Origin: Claveliimonas bilis
Lineage (GTDB): Bacteria; Bacillota; Clostridia; Lachnospirales; Lachnospiraceae
DNA length: 64,000 bases
NCBI RefSeq assembly: GCF_020892095.1
Contig: NZ_AP024845.1
Location: 930,001 to 994,000 of the forward strand
Direction of reading: 5' to 3'
The translations under genes were made by a program, and so were the position numbers. Below, piece by piece: positions 18,958 through 28,309 of the stretch; positions within the stretch are counted from its first letter, which is position 1, and every line of letters starts with the position of its first letter. Under the pieces are notes generated by a model. That model ran no database searches. It was not told where the DNA came from and worked only from the letters and a program-made list of their open reading frames with translations.

Positions 18958-18989
18958 GCCACACAGCTGCATTTTCACAGCCGTGTGGC
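18958..18989 (-). terminator. Terminator after the YczE-like gene
   Basis: GCCACACGGCTG, an eight-base loop and CAGCTGTGTGGC are followed by ATTTTCC on the minus strand. One G-U pair. It separates the YczE-like gene from the MATE gene. Confidence 0.75.
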
Positions 18990-19034
18990 GAAAAATAGTC
19001 ATAAGACCAGAAAAATCCACACAAAATTTTAGTT

Positions 19035-19739
19035 CTATATTGTATCCTGCATTCCGGCAATCCGGTTCATTTTCTCATAGAGAAAATAATTAAATACCGC
19101 CATCGTCCTTCCCACACCGATCATTGCCAGAACAGTGCCGATACCAAGGCCGATCAGATGTCCGGAAAAAATCAGACTAATGCACACAGTAACTGTGACA
19201 CATCCGAGATCAAAACAGTTTTTTACCAACCCTACCCCTTTGTGTACATGGTCAGCGATCGCCTGAACGATCCCATCCCCTGAATTGGGGATCAAACGCA
19301 TATTAAGAGACATGGCCGCTCCGATCCCGGTCAGGATAACCGCAAGGATCAACAACAGGATACGGACAGTAAATTCTCCCGGAGAACTTTTTCCTTCTGT
19401 ATAAAGATCCGGAATCAGAGCCGTAAAAAGATTCATAAAGCGTGTAAAAATCAAACTTAACGGAATCTGCAAAAAATCCATAAAAAGAATCTTTTTCAGA
19501 TTTCCTCCTTCTCTTTTTATCCTGTATGTATGCAGAACCATTTCCACCAGAACAAAAAGAGAGTACAAAATAAAAGTCATATCGCCAAAGTTTTGTTCAA
19601 AGGAAACAGAGACACTGTAGGACACGGAGACAATCGGCGAGGCCCCCAGACCTGTCTCTGTATTCAGGACAAGTCCGAGAGCCAGTACCACCAGACCGGC
19701 AATATAAAATATTCCGCGAAATATATATTCTTTCTTCAT
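19035..19739 (-). CDS. YczE/YyaS/YitT-family membrane protein
   Basis: A 234-residue membrane protein with five or six hydrophobic helices. L-G-L-V-L-N-T-E-T-G-L-G-A-S-P-I near residue 25 and the later N-S-G-D-G-I-V-Q-A-I-A match the YczE/YitT-like family, often annotated as putative transporters. A distant paralogue forms the N-terminal half of the fused gene at 35788-37076. The biochemical role is unknown. It starts six bases below the subtilase stop codon, so the two genes may be co-transcribed. Confidence 0.8.
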   Translation of the reverse strand: MKKEYIFRGIFYIAGLVVLALGLVLNTETGLGASPIVSVSYSVSVSFEQNFGDMTFILYSLFVLVEMVLHTYRIKREGGNLKKILFMDFLQIPLSLIFTRFMNLFTALIPDLYTEGKSSPGEFTVRILLLILAVILTGIGAAMSLNMRLIPNSGDGIVQAIADHVHKGVGLVKNCFDLGCVTVTVCISLIFSGHLIGLGIGTVLAMIGVGRTMAVFNYFLYEKMNRIAGMQDTI

Positions 19740-19745
19740 ATTTCT

Positions 19746-22700
19746 TTACTTTCTATTGCATTTTTTTCTTCTTTGCAGGATGATCACAGTACCGGAAGCC
19801 AGAACACATAACAGCCAAATGGCTGCCTGTGTTTCATCTCCTGTTTTTACTGCTTTTTCAGCCTTTGTCTTTTCTATTTTCTCTTCTGCATTTTTATCGG
19901 GATCTGTCTGATCCTGTTCTCCGGTTCCAGACGGATCTTCCGGATTCTCACCCGGCTTGTCTCCCGGGTTCCCTCCGGGTTCTTCCTGGGGCTTTTCTCC
20001 CGGATTTGCTGCTGCTCCTGTATAGTTCACCGGAGTTGACCGGAACACCAGAGCCCCTGAATCCGTTCTTGCCAGTACATAAAACAGACCGTCTACCGCT
20101 GTGCCGACGTTTTCCGTTGTCTTCGTCCCATGAAAACGAAGATTACCGTCACTGCTCCAAACATCTGCATCAGGATCATATTTCCATGTATCCCTCATCT
20201 GCTCTGTCCCAAGACCAGATACCGGCCCTGTCACGATCATACCGTCATCAGTAGCTGACAAAGCAAAATCCAGTGTTTGAAGAGAATCAAACTGCCCGTT
20301 TGCATCGCGGAAAAAATCCGCCCCGCTTACCTTCCATCTCTTTCCGTCATAAATCATTATATTCCCATATACAGTCTCATTTTGACCCTGTATATATTCT
20401 ACAAAAGAATCATATCCTCCACATACGATCAGATTATTACCGGATACGGAAACCATAGCTCCACTTCTCCCTTCCGGAAGATCTGGAATTTCAGAATCCG
20501 ATACTTTTCCTGTCACCGGATCAAGAGCATAAATTACTGCAGTATTTTCACAATTCTCTCCTTCACCTCCTATGACAAGAAGCTGATCCTGATAGACTGC
20601 CAGCTGCCCAAAACCAGTACTCATATCTACCGCTGCAACATCCCATGTTTCTGTCTTTGTGTCATAAGTCCCAAGTTCCATCTGACCCTGAGCATTGAAA
20701 TATATCATATAAATTTTATCTTTTCCTGCAGCCATGGAATAATATTCCTTATAGGGGGACACTATGATATCATCTTTCGGAAGACTGACTTTTTTCCATG
20801 TATTATCTTGAATACTATATTGTTCCATATAAATGCTGCCCGTTTCCTCCATTGCTGCAAGGCAGAGGATCTTGCCGCCTGCCCCTGCCATATGCAGCCA
20901 TAGCCCATTGCGACTTGTAAGATCAACGCCACTTAGTTCTCCGTAATCCAAATCCGGAGCTGCAAGCTCCTGAAATCCTACAGATGTCGCTCCAATATCC
21001 AAAAAATTCTGTCCGTATTTTCCACCTGCCGTATAAACAACAATCTGCTGATTTCCTGCTGATCCATCCGGTAAGACAATTGTAATACTCTCCGGTGACC
21101 ATGACGTCACCTCAGCCTGCACGCCTCCTACCGTCACTGTCCCCGGCTCCTCTCCAAAGAAATAGCCGCAAAGTTCCGCTGTCTTATCCTGCTGCTTCAG
21201 CTCATTCACTACCGGAACAAGTCTGGAATCATCGAAAACGGCCCCTGCATCCAGAAAACCTCCGGACACTGACTTGTCCTCTAAATCTATTCCATCCTCC
21301 CGGTTCACTGCACCGATTATGCGCGCGCGAATCTCTCCTGCATCGTCACCGTTATCTGCACCATATACCATCGCTGCCAAAGCCGCTACTCCCGATACTG
21401 CCGGCGCTGCCATGGAAGTCCCGTCCGAATAATAATAGTCGCTGGCCTTTTTTCCAAATCCCACATTATCAAGGTGAAACGCCGCCCCCTCTGTTTTTCC
21501 GGTCATGGTCCCCCTCATTCTGATCGCAATGCTCCCATCTCCATCCGCATCTGTCAAAAACTCTCTGCTGGAAAGGCAGGTACTGGAAATATTCCAGTTA
21601 CTGTCCCTCACCGCCAAGTAAGCCGGATAGAATCCCCCGTTTACTGTTTGAGTCGAGTACAGGAGATCCCATTTTTCCCCGGTATTTTGCGCAAACCGTA
21701 CAACCTCTTCTTTCATTGCTCCGTCAAAAGATCCTGCAAACGCCAGATGCAATTCCTTTAATGGATCAACAGCCGCAAGGTCTTCTGCTGAAAATTCAAT
21801 TTCCAGCGTAAACTCCTCCCCTTCTTCAATGCTGTCCAAAGAAACTTCCAGTCCTCTGCTGCTGGAATATCCCCGGGACGGAACTGCTCTTTCGGCTTCT
21901 TTCTCTCCTTCATCCAAAAGTCTTAATTCTACTCTGTCATCCGCATCCTCAAAATCTTCATAAAAATAGCTGTCTTCCCTGTCCTGTATCCACGGCAGAT
22001 ATTGTACAGGCATTTCATGGTTTTCCATTGAATACATGGAGGTATCTGTAGTTGTAGAAGCTAAAATCTGTGTACCTGGCGCAAACACATCTACGGTCTG
22101 CCTTCCGTAATTAGAAAAACCGGCCCGGTATCCCTCACTGTCCATCGCTCCTACCGTTACAACATAGGGACTGTTTATTATGCCCCCTGTATTTCTGTCA
22201 TTATCTGCATAGTTATTTCCGGCTGCAAAACAGGATAAAATCCCTTCCATTCCTGCTTCCGTCACCACATCAGAAACACTCTGGAGCATATATCCGTCAT
22301 AAGTGCCGGGCCCCCAGGAATTATTTACAACCGCTACATTAACCCCGGCTTTCTTTGCTGTGATCAGATAGCGGTAACACAGAATCGCATTGCTGGTAGC
22401 AGAGTTTCCTGTAAGGAAATCGAGCGCCATGATCCGGGCTGAAGAGCTTACTCCCGCCGTTCCCTGGCCGTTATTCCATTGGGCAGCGATTATTGAAGCA
22501 CAGTGTGTTCCATGCCCCATCAGAAAGTCCATTGGATCATCCGTCGGTCCTGTACCTGAATAATTTACACCATACGCCCCTCCTCCAAGAGCTGTCAGCT
22601 CCGGATAGTTCAATCCGTCCTTCCACATTACGTCCTTCAGATCAGGATGATTGTAGTCTACACCGCTGTCTATCACAGCAACAACAGGCGTATCAGAACT

Positions 22701-23252
22701 GCTTCCGGCATTTGACCATGCCTCTTCGACATTCATATCCACCGCCGGAATGTCTGTTGCATGGGACGCATCATTCAATGTATTTTTAAGTCCCCACTGA
22801 TATTCATAGCCCGGGTCTGACGGAACATCATAGGGCTCCATAATGTAATTAGGCTCTGCATATACTACCCTGGGATCCTCTTCCAGCTCCCGGATCATTT
22901 CTTCTGTATTGTCGCCTGTTACCAGCACGATCTCATCTGCTGATATGCCAGTCCGGCTCCTTGCCGAAGCTGACGCTGATGTCTGACGAGAAGCTGTGAT
23001 GTTTTCCAGGTCAATGAGGGATTCTGTCTCATACTGTTCCAGAACACTTCCACTTCTCTTTTCCCTCTTCATTGCCTCCGGCTCTTCCCGCAGGCGTACG
23101 ATTACCTGCCCATCCACATAGTCTTCTCCCGGCACTCCGTATTCCCTCTGTTCCGTATTCTCAGCCGATACTTCCTTTGCCGGGGCTGTCACCGGAATCA
23201 CAGAAATTGCCAGTACCGCTGCTAAAACTGATGCCGTCGCCTTTTTCTTCAC
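19746..23252 (-). CDS. Wall-anchored subtilisin-like serine protease with kelch-like region
   Basis: About 1,168 residues. Signal peptide K-K-K-A-T-A-S-V-L-A-A-V-L-A-I-S, then an inhibitor-like propeptide (V-D-G-Q-V-I-V-R-L ... V-V-Y-A-E-P-N-Y). Catalytic triad: Asp in V-V-A-V-I-D-S-G-V-D-Y, His in G-H-G-T-H-C-A-S-I, Ser in D-G-T-S-M-A-A-P-A. An IPT/TIG-like segment (residues ~720-790) and kelch-like repeats (V-I-G-G-E-G, V-C-G-G-Y) follow, then a Pro/Gly/Glu-rich spacer and V-K-T-G-D, a hydrophobic helix and R-R-K-K. Likely a cell-surface protease. The frame is open 29 codons upstream, but that stretch is not signal-like; a GTG at 23252 beside GGAAAGGA gives a proper signal peptide. Confidence 0.88.
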   Translation of the reverse strand: MKKKATASVLAAVLAISVIPVTAPAKEVSAENTEQREYGVPGEDYVDGQVIVRLREEPEAMKREKRSGSVLEQYETESLIDLENITASRQTSASASARSRTGISADEIVLVTGDNTEEMIRELEEDPRVVYAEPNYIMEPYDVPSDPGYEYQWGLKNTLNDASHATDIPAVDMNVEEAWSNAGSSSDTPVVAVIDSGVDYNHPDLKDVMWKDGLNYPELTALGGGAYGVNYSGTGPTDDPMDFLMGHGTHCASIIAAQWNNGQGTAGVSSSARIMALDFLTGNSATSNAILCYRYLITAKKAGVNVAVVNNSWGPGTYDGYMLQSVSDVVTEAGMEGILSCFAAGNNYADNDRNTGGIINSPYVVTVGAMDSEGYRAGFSNYGRQTVDVFAPGTQILASTTTDTSMYSMENHEMPVQYLPWIQDREDSYFYEDFEDADDRVELRLLDEGEKEAERAVPSRGYSSSRGLEVSLDSIEEGEEFTLEIEFSAEDLAAVDPLKELHLAFAGSFDGAMKEEVVRFAQNTGEKWDLLYSTQTVNGGFYPAYLAVRDSNWNISSTCLSSREFLTDADGDGSIAIRMRGTMTGKTEGAAFHLDNVGFGKKASDYYYSDGTSMAAPAVSGVAALAAMVYGADNGDDAGEIRARIIGAVNREDGIDLEDKSVSGGFLDAGAVFDDSRLVPVVNELKQQDKTAELCGYFFGEEPGTVTVGGVQAEVTSWSPESITIVLPDGSAGNQQIVVYTAGGKYGQNFLDIGATSVGFQELAAPDLDYGELSGVDLTSRNGLWLHMAGAGGKILCLAAMEETGSIYMEQYSIQDNTWKKVSLPKDDIIVSPYKEYYSMAAGKDKIYMIYFNAQGQMELGTYDTKTETWDVAAVDMSTGFGQLAVYQDQLLVIGGEGENCENTAVIYALDPVTGKVSDSEIPDLPEGRSGAMVSVSGNNLIVCGGYDSFVEYIQGQNETVYGNIMIYDGKRWKVSGADFFRDANGQFDSLQTLDFALSATDDGMIVTGPVSGLGTEQMRDTWKYDPDADVWSSDGNLRFHGTKTTENVGTAVDGLFYVLARTDSGALVFRSTPVNYTGAAANPGEKPQEEPGGNPGDKPGENPEDPSGTGEQDQTDPDKNAEEKIEKTKAEKAVKTGDETQAAIWLLCVLASGTVIILQRRKKCNRK

Positions 23253-23287
23253 TCCTTTCCCCCCCCTTTTCAGATCATTCGTGTTTT

Positions 23288-23650
23288 CTATAAAAGAATC
23301 CTGTCTTTCTTCGCCAGAATTGCTTCCACCGCCGCACATGCCGGACAGTCGCAGTATTTTGCCCCTGCTTTTTTCAGATCCTGTCCATGAACAGCCACCC
23401 CTTTTGCCGCTTCCTCTCCGCCGAATACTTTAGCTCCGGCCTCTGACTGTGCAAAAGCGATCAGACCATCTACTGTCACAATATCTTCTTCTAATTCTGC
23501 GATATATTTTTTTGTTTCTTCCGCCTCTTTTTCTGTCCCTACCGCGTCCAGCCACGCCTGGGCTGCTTCCTTTGCCTCTTGGCTGCATGAGGGAGCTGCG
23601 ATCAGTTCCTTTGTTTTCTCTACTACATAATCTAATATGTTCTTTTCCAT
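23288..23650 (-). CDS. Conserved small acidic protein with C-terminal C-D-C-P-A-C motif
   Basis: A 120-residue helical protein starting M-E-K-N-I-L-D-Y-V-V-E-K-T-K-E-L-I. It carries G-A-K-V-F-G-G-E-E-A-A-K and ends with Y-C-D-C-P-A-C-A-A-V-E-A-I-L. Similar Lachnospiraceae proteins are sometimes labelled molecular chaperone Hsp90, but I see no Hsp90 features. The cysteine cluster could bind metal. It precedes the subtilase by 35 bases on the same strand. Function unknown. Confidence 0.7.
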   Translation of the reverse strand: MEKNILDYVVEKTKELIAAPSCSQEAKEAAQAWLDAVGTEKEAEETKKYIAELEEDIVTVDGLIAFAQSEAGAKVFGGEEAAKGVAVHGQDLKKAGAKYCDCPACAAVEAILAKKDRILL

Positions 23651-23798
23651 TTTTCTCTTCCTTTCTACTTTTTATTGAATTGCTGTTTGCCAAATTGCGA
23701 ATCTATTTAAAGTTTATCACATTTTTCTGTCTTTTTCGATTTATTTTTTTATTTGCCTTTTTGTTTGTTATCTCACCTTTGTTTTATAACACTGTCAA

Positions 23799-23827
23799 TT
23801 TACGAACAGGCGGAAATGTGTTAAGAT
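23799..23827 (+). promoter_or_regulatory. Putative promoter of the AAA+ ATPase gene
   Basis: TTTACG and TAAGAT are separated by 17 bases, about 40 bases before the start codon. Each box matches four of six consensus bases. Confidence 0.45.
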
Positions 23828-23865
23828 AGCAGTCAGAAAAACTATCATCTAAAGGAGATACAAGT

Positions 23866-25356
23866 ATGCCTGTATTTGATTTTCGCAACGAACCCCAGGG
23901 TGCAGACATTTCCGAATGTACCTACTCCATATTTTATTCCAGCGAATCGCTGCCTACGCCTGAAGCTCCTATTCTTATACTGGACAACCGGCAGAAGGAC
24001 TGGAAACATCACTCCTGCGGCGTTTTCACCAATCCGGACAAGCGCACCGCATTTGAATTTGACGAAGAGGACGGAACCGCCAGCGCCAACATTTTAAAAA
24101 TAGACGCCCGTTTTGTCCCCCTCCTCCGTTGGCTGGGAGAAAACCGCATCCACGTAAGGCTCTCCGGGAAAAATCTGGCAGACGGATATGCTGTCTATAA
24201 GATCCGCGAGATCGCTTTCGGAAAAGGAACCAAACTTTCCGCTGAGGATGGATTTCTTCAGTTTATTATTGAAAGACTGCTCTCCAGCGACGCACCGGAA
24301 CCCGAAGAAGACGGTGCAGAGGAAGAGCCGGATGAAACCGGCGATGACATGAAACTGACAAGCCTGCAGAGCATTACGGATTTTATGACCTGTGCCGGCA
24401 AAACGCTGCCGGACACTATCCTTTTGTGGGCCAGAAGAAATCTTGCCGTCGCCCGTTCCCATGAGGTTACTCTGGAGGAACGCCGCCATGCTCAAAGAGC
24501 CCTTTCTATTGTTTTAAATATCAAATGGAAAACCAATTATTTTGAGTCCATTGACCCGGTGGAGGCCCGCCGGATCCTGGATGAAGAACTCTACGGAATG
24601 GAGCGCGTAAAACAAAGAATTATTGAAACGATCATACAGATCAACCGCACTCATACGCTTCCGGCCTATGGCCTTTTGCTGATAGGACCGGCAGGTACAG
24701 GGAAATCCCAGATCGCCTACGCAGTTGCACGTATTTTAAAATTACCGTGGACAACACTGGACATGAGTTCCATCAATGACCCGGAACAGCTGACCGGAAG
24801 TTCCCGTATCTACGCCAACGCAAAACCGGGAATCATCATGGAGGCTTTCTCTGCTGCTAGGGAGTCCAATCTTGTTTTTATTATCAATGAGCTGGATAAG
24901 GCGGCGTCCGGGAAAGGGAACGGAAATCCTGCCGATGTGCTCCTTACCCTTCTTGATAACCTTGGATTTACCGACAACTACATTGAATGTATGATCCCGA
25001 CAGTAGGAGTGTATCCCATCGCTACTGCAAATGATAAAAGTCAGATCAGCGCGCCTCTCATGTCCCGTTTCGCTGTCATTGACATACCGGACTATACTCC
25101 GGAGGAAAAGAAGATCATCTTCTCCAGGTACGCCCTTCCAAAGGTTCTGAAACGTATGGGCCTAGCGGAACACGAGTGCACCATAACTGAAGAGGCTCTT
25201 GACGCCCTTGTCAATAAATATGTAACGACTTCCGGCATCCGTGATCTGGAACAGACCGCAGAACATCTGGCTGCAAATGCATTGTATCAGATCGAAGTGG
25301 ATCATGTATCTGAAGTCGTCTTTGACGAAAAGATGCTGGGAGAACTGCTGGCATAA
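23866..25356 (+). CDS. Lon-like AAA+ ATPase without a protease domain
   Basis: A 496-residue protein. Residues 1-170 are a divergent N-terminal domain ending in an acidic stretch. The AAA+ core begins near residue 225 with I-L-D-E-E-L-Y-G-M-E-R-V-K-Q-R-I, the pattern before the Lon ATPase. Walker A is G-P-A-G-T-G-K-S, Walker B F-I-I-N-E-L-D, then a sensor-1 A-T-A-N-D and an arginine-finger region M-S-R-F. The chain ends after the lid (T-S-G-I-R-D-L-E), with no Ser-Lys protease. A strong AAAGGAGATACAAGT site fixes the start. It is the first plus-strand gene and stands alone; its role, perhaps remodelling of an unknown client, is not evident. Confidence 0.85.
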   Translation: MPVFDFRNEPQGADISECTYSIFYSSESLPTPEAPILILDNRQKDWKHHSCGVFTNPDKRTAFEFDEEDGTASANILKIDARFVPLLRWLGENRIHVRLSGKNLADGYAVYKIREIAFGKGTKLSAEDGFLQFIIERLLSSDAPEPEEDGAEEEPDETGDDMKLTSLQSITDFMTCAGKTLPDTILLWARRNLAVARSHEVTLEERRHAQRALSIVLNIKWKTNYFESIDPVEARRILDEELYGMERVKQRIIETIIQINRTHTLPAYGLLLIGPAGTGKSQIAYAVARILKLPWTTLDMSSINDPEQLTGSSRIYANAKPGIIMEAFSAARESNLVFIINELDKAASGKGNGNPADVLLTLLDNLGFTDNYIECMIPTVGVYPIATANDKSQISAPLMSRFAVIDIPDYTPEEKKIIFSRYALPKVLKRMGLAEHECTITEEALDALVNKYVTTSGIRDLEQTAEHLAANALYQIEVDHVSEVVFDEKMLGELLA

Positions 25357-25363
25357 AAATGCA

Positions 25364-25405
25364 CCGGTCTGCAGAGGGCGCAAAAAGCGCTTCTCTGTAA
25401 GCCGG
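25364..25405. terminator. Hairpin between convergent genes
   Basis: CAGAGGGCGC, AAAAA, GCGCTTCTCTG with outer CCGG pairs lies between the AAA+ gene and the convergent transporter operon. T-runs are short, so the terminator call is tentative. Confidence 0.45.
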
Positions 25406-25414
25406 CGCTGTCAT

Positions 25415-26389
25415 TTATTCTTTTATATAGTGGCAGGCTGCCTTATGCCCTGACTCCACTTCACAAAACTGCGGTGCCTCTTCTGCACACTTCTTTGTGG
25501 CATAGGGACATCTGCTACGGAATGCACATCCCTGAAACCCTTCGGTCCGCACCGGCTGTTCCCCATCAAGAGCCTGAAACTTTCTCCCTGTAATATAGGG
25601 GTCCGGCACCGCCGCAAGAAGTGTCTTTGTATAGGGATGAAGCGGATGTTCAAACAGCCGTTCTGCTGTTGTTTCCTCCACCAGTCTCCCCAAATACATA
25701 ACTCCGATCCGGTCTGAAATAAACCGAATGACACCAATATCATGCGAAATGAACAGCAGACTCAAATGAAGCTCTTTTTTCAGTTCCACGAGCATGTTTA
25801 AAATCTGGGCCTGGATAGATACATCCAAAGCCGAAACCGGTTCATCACAAACAATCAACCTGGGCTGTGTTATAAGAGCTCCGGCTATTCCAAGCCGCTG
25901 GACCTGGCCTCCGGATAATTCATGGGGAAACCGAAAGTAATGTTCCTCCGAAAGTCCTACTTTTTGCAGGATCGACAGCACCTTCTCCCGCCTTTTCCCA
26001 TTGTCTTTTTCTCCATGAACTGCAAGAATCTCATCTAATATATCTCCTACGCGGCTCCTGGGATTCATAGCTGAAAGAGAATTTTGAAATACCATCTGAA
26101 GGTCTTTTCTGTAAGGGCGGAACTCCCGCTCACTTAGACCACATAATTCCTTCCCTTCACACAGGATGGATCCACTGTCTGCTTTTTCAAGTCCCACGAT
26201 CGTACGACCAATCGTAGATTTTCCGCATCCAGACTCACCTACCAGTCCATAGGTCTCCCCTTCTTCCATGTACAAAGACAAATGATCTACCGCACACATG
26301 CGTTCTTTTGCTGCAAACAGCTTTGTCTTTTTTCCCCGCAGAGGATAGGTCTTTTTCAAATCTTTTATTTCCAGAAAATGTGGATTCAT
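25415..26389 (-). CDS. Peptide ABC transporter ATP-binding protein, OppF-like
   Basis: About 324 residues. Walker A G-E-S-G-C-G-K-S-T, Q-loop M-V-F-Q-N-S-L, signature L-S-G-G-Q-V-Q-R and Walker B L-I-V-C-D-E-P, with the oligopeptide-transporter C-terminal cysteines (C-A-F-R-S-R-C-P-Y ... C) likely holding a metal or iron-sulfur cluster. It powers uptake with the partner ATPase. The ATG at 26389 has AGGAGG at eight bases; an ATG two codons earlier overlaps the upstream stop and is too close to it. Last gene of the five-gene operon. Confidence 0.93.
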   Translation of the reverse strand: MNPHFLEIKDLKKTYPLRGKKTKLFAAKERMCAVDHLSLYMEEGETYGLVGESGCGKSTIGRTIVGLEKADSGSILCEGKELCGLSEREFRPYRKDLQMVFQNSLSAMNPRSRVGDILDEILAVHGEKDNGKRREKVLSILQKVGLSEEHYFRFPHELSGGQVQRLGIAGALITQPRLIVCDEPVSALDVSIQAQILNMLVELKKELHLSLLFISHDIGVIRFISDRIGVMYLGRLVEETTAERLFEHPLHPYTKTLLAAVPDPYITGRKFQALDGEQPVRTEGFQGCAFRSRCPYATKKCAEEAPQFCEVESGHKAACHYIKE

Positions 26390-26391
26390 TT

Positions 26392-27402
26392 TCATGCCCT
26401 CCTCTCTTTTTCGGTATATTTCCAGCATCGGACTATATGTCCGGGTGCTGCTTCTACAGGCGGAGGCGCTGATTTTCGGCACTTTTCATCCGCATATGAA
26501 CATCTGGTGCAGAAATGACATCCCTCCGGAATGTTGGAAAGAGACGGAACCGTCCCCTGTATAGTTGGCAGCTTTATCCCCCGCTTCACATGAAGATGAG
26601 GGATACAGGCAAGCAACCCCTGTGTATAAGGATGAAGAGGATTCCGAAACAATTCTTCTGTCCTTACGTCTTCCACAACCTGTCCCAAATACATCACTTT
26701 CACACTATGACAGAGCCTGGATACCGCTCCCATATCATGAGTAATAAACAGGACAGACATTCCCAGCCTGTCATTCAGTTCTTTGATCAGATGAAGAATT
26801 TGTTCCTGAATTGTCACATCCAGCGCTGTCGTCGGTTCATCTGCAATCAGAAGTTCCGGCTCACAGGCCAGCGCCATAGCAATCATAACACGCTGCTGCA
26901 TTCCTCCGGATAGCTCAAACGGATACTTTTTCATATTGGTCGCAGGATCAGGTATCCCTGTCAGCCCCAGCATCTGAACGGCTTTCTTCCTGGCTTCCTC
27001 CCTGCTTATCTTTTTATGAAGAAGAAGCACTTCCTCAAGCTGACTTCCTACTGTGTGCACAGGACTTAAGGAATTAAGCGGATCCTGGAAAATAACAGAA
27101 ATACTGTTTCCTCTGATATCCTGCATTTCTCTTAGAGGCCTTTTTAACAGATCTTCCTCATGGAAAAGGATTTCTCCTTCATAGCGCACTGCTGTGTCGT
27201 GATCCCGCAGACGAAGAACTGACTGCGACATAACACTCTTTCCAGACCCTGACTCTCCAACCACTCCGGTAATCTCGCCGGGATTGATACAAAGGGATAC
27301 TCCATCTACAGCCGGAAGCCATCTTTTGTGTACCGGAAACAGAACGCGCAGATTACGTATTTCAAGTATTCTTTTTTTCTTGTCTGTTTTCTTTTGTTCC
27401 AT
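26392..27402 (-). CDS. Peptide ABC transporter ATP-binding protein, OppD-like
   Basis: 336 residues with Walker A G-E-S-G-S-G-K-S-V, signature L-S-G-G-M-Q-Q-R-V and Walker B L-L-I-A-D-E-P-T, then the family tail C-H-F-C-T-R-C-S-Y-A-D-E-K-C. It forms a heterodimer with the OppF-like subunit on the membrane. Start and upstream stop share TGATG, so translation is coupled to the permease gene. Confidence 0.93.
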   Translation of the reverse strand: MEQKKTDKKKRILEIRNLRVLFPVHKRWLPAVDGVSLCINPGEITGVVGESGSGKSVMSQSVLRLRDHDTAVRYEGEILFHEEDLLKRPLREMQDIRGNSISVIFQDPLNSLSPVHTVGSQLEEVLLLHKKISREEARKKAVQMLGLTGIPDPATNMKKYPFELSGGMQQRVMIAMALACEPELLIADEPTTALDVTIQEQILHLIKELNDRLGMSVLFITHDMGAVSRLCHSVKVMYLGQVVEDVRTEELFRNPLHPYTQGLLACIPHLHVKRGIKLPTIQGTVPSLSNIPEGCHFCTRCSYADEKCRKSAPPPVEAAPGHIVRCWKYTEKERRA

Positions 27403-28298
27403 CACTTCTTCTTTCCTCCTTTCACTCTCGGATCGAGGAAATCTCGCAGGCCGTCTCCGAGAAGATTGAGACTAAGCACACATAGTATGACTGCCGCTCC
27501 CGGGCAGATCATCGTCCAGGGCGCTCTGGAAAATACCATTTTACTTGCCTCCAGCATATTTCCCCAACTGGCTGCCGGGGCGGGGATTCCTGCCCCAAGG
27601 AAACTCAAAGAAGCTTCTGAAATAATTGCCTGTGCAAAAATGAATGACGCCTGCACAGTAAGAGGTGAAATCACTCCCGGCAAAATCATCTTCCACAAAA
27701 TGCGGAAACTGGAATAGCCCTGCACTTTTGCTGCTTCCACATAGGTCTGCTCTTTTATGACAAGAGCGCTTGCCCGCACAGTTCTCGCCACACTGGGACT
27801 GTAAACAACCGTGAGCGCTACAATGACATTCCAGCTTGAGGTACCCAATGCCGCGATCAGAGCAATTGCCAAAAGAATGCCCGGGATCGCTATCAGCCCA
27901 TCACAGATCCTCATGAGTATCTGATCCAGCACTTTAAAATAGCTGGCATAAATTCCAATAATAATGCCCAGCACACAGGAAAAAACTGCCACACAGCCCC
28001 CTACCCACAACGACACTCTGGCACCATACATCACTCGTATAAAAAGATCCCTTCCAAATTCATCTGTCCCAAGCAGATACTCTCCCCCTGGAGGCTTCAG
28101 CCTATTAACCACATCCATAGCGTCCGGATCTACCGGATGAAAAAAGGGAACCAAAATTGCCAGAAGAAGAATTATGACAAAGCCGCAGGCTCCGATAATG
28201 AGAGCCGGACTGGCCAAAAGTCTCTCCTTCCTAAGCTGGCGCTGTTCTCTCAAAATAGCCTCACTGGCTTTGGATATACTTTTTCTTGTCAATATCAT
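27402..28298 (-). CDS. Peptide ABC transporter permease, OppC/DppC-like
   Basis: 298 residues with an N-terminal helix, then a binding-protein-dependent permease domain. It has L-L-G-T-D-E-F-G-R-D-L-F-I-R-V and the EAA loop E-A-A-K-V-Q-G-Y-S-S-F-R that contacts the ATPases. Typical length. It lies between the second permease gene (11 bases upstream) and the OppD-like gene. Confidence 0.93.
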   Translation of the reverse strand: MILTRKSISKASEAILREQRQLRKERLLASPALIIGACGFVIILLLAILVPFFHPVDPDAMDVVNRLKPPGGEYLLGTDEFGRDLFIRVMYGARVSLWVGGCVAVFSCVLGIIIGIYASYFKVLDQILMRICDGLIAIPGILLAIALIAALGTSSWNVIVALTVVYSPSVARTVRASALVIKEQTYVEAAKVQGYSSFRILWKMILPGVISPLTVQASFIFAQAIISEASLSFLGAGIPAPAASWGNMLEASKMVFSRAPWTMICPGAAVILCVLSLNLLGDGLRDFLDPRVKGGKKK

Positions 28299-28309
28299 TC
28301 TTTCCCCTC

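Noticed and set aside
23288-23650. Hsp90 chaperone
   Set aside because: Although similar proteins carry that label, this 120-residue protein has no GHKL ATPase or other Hsp90 motif.
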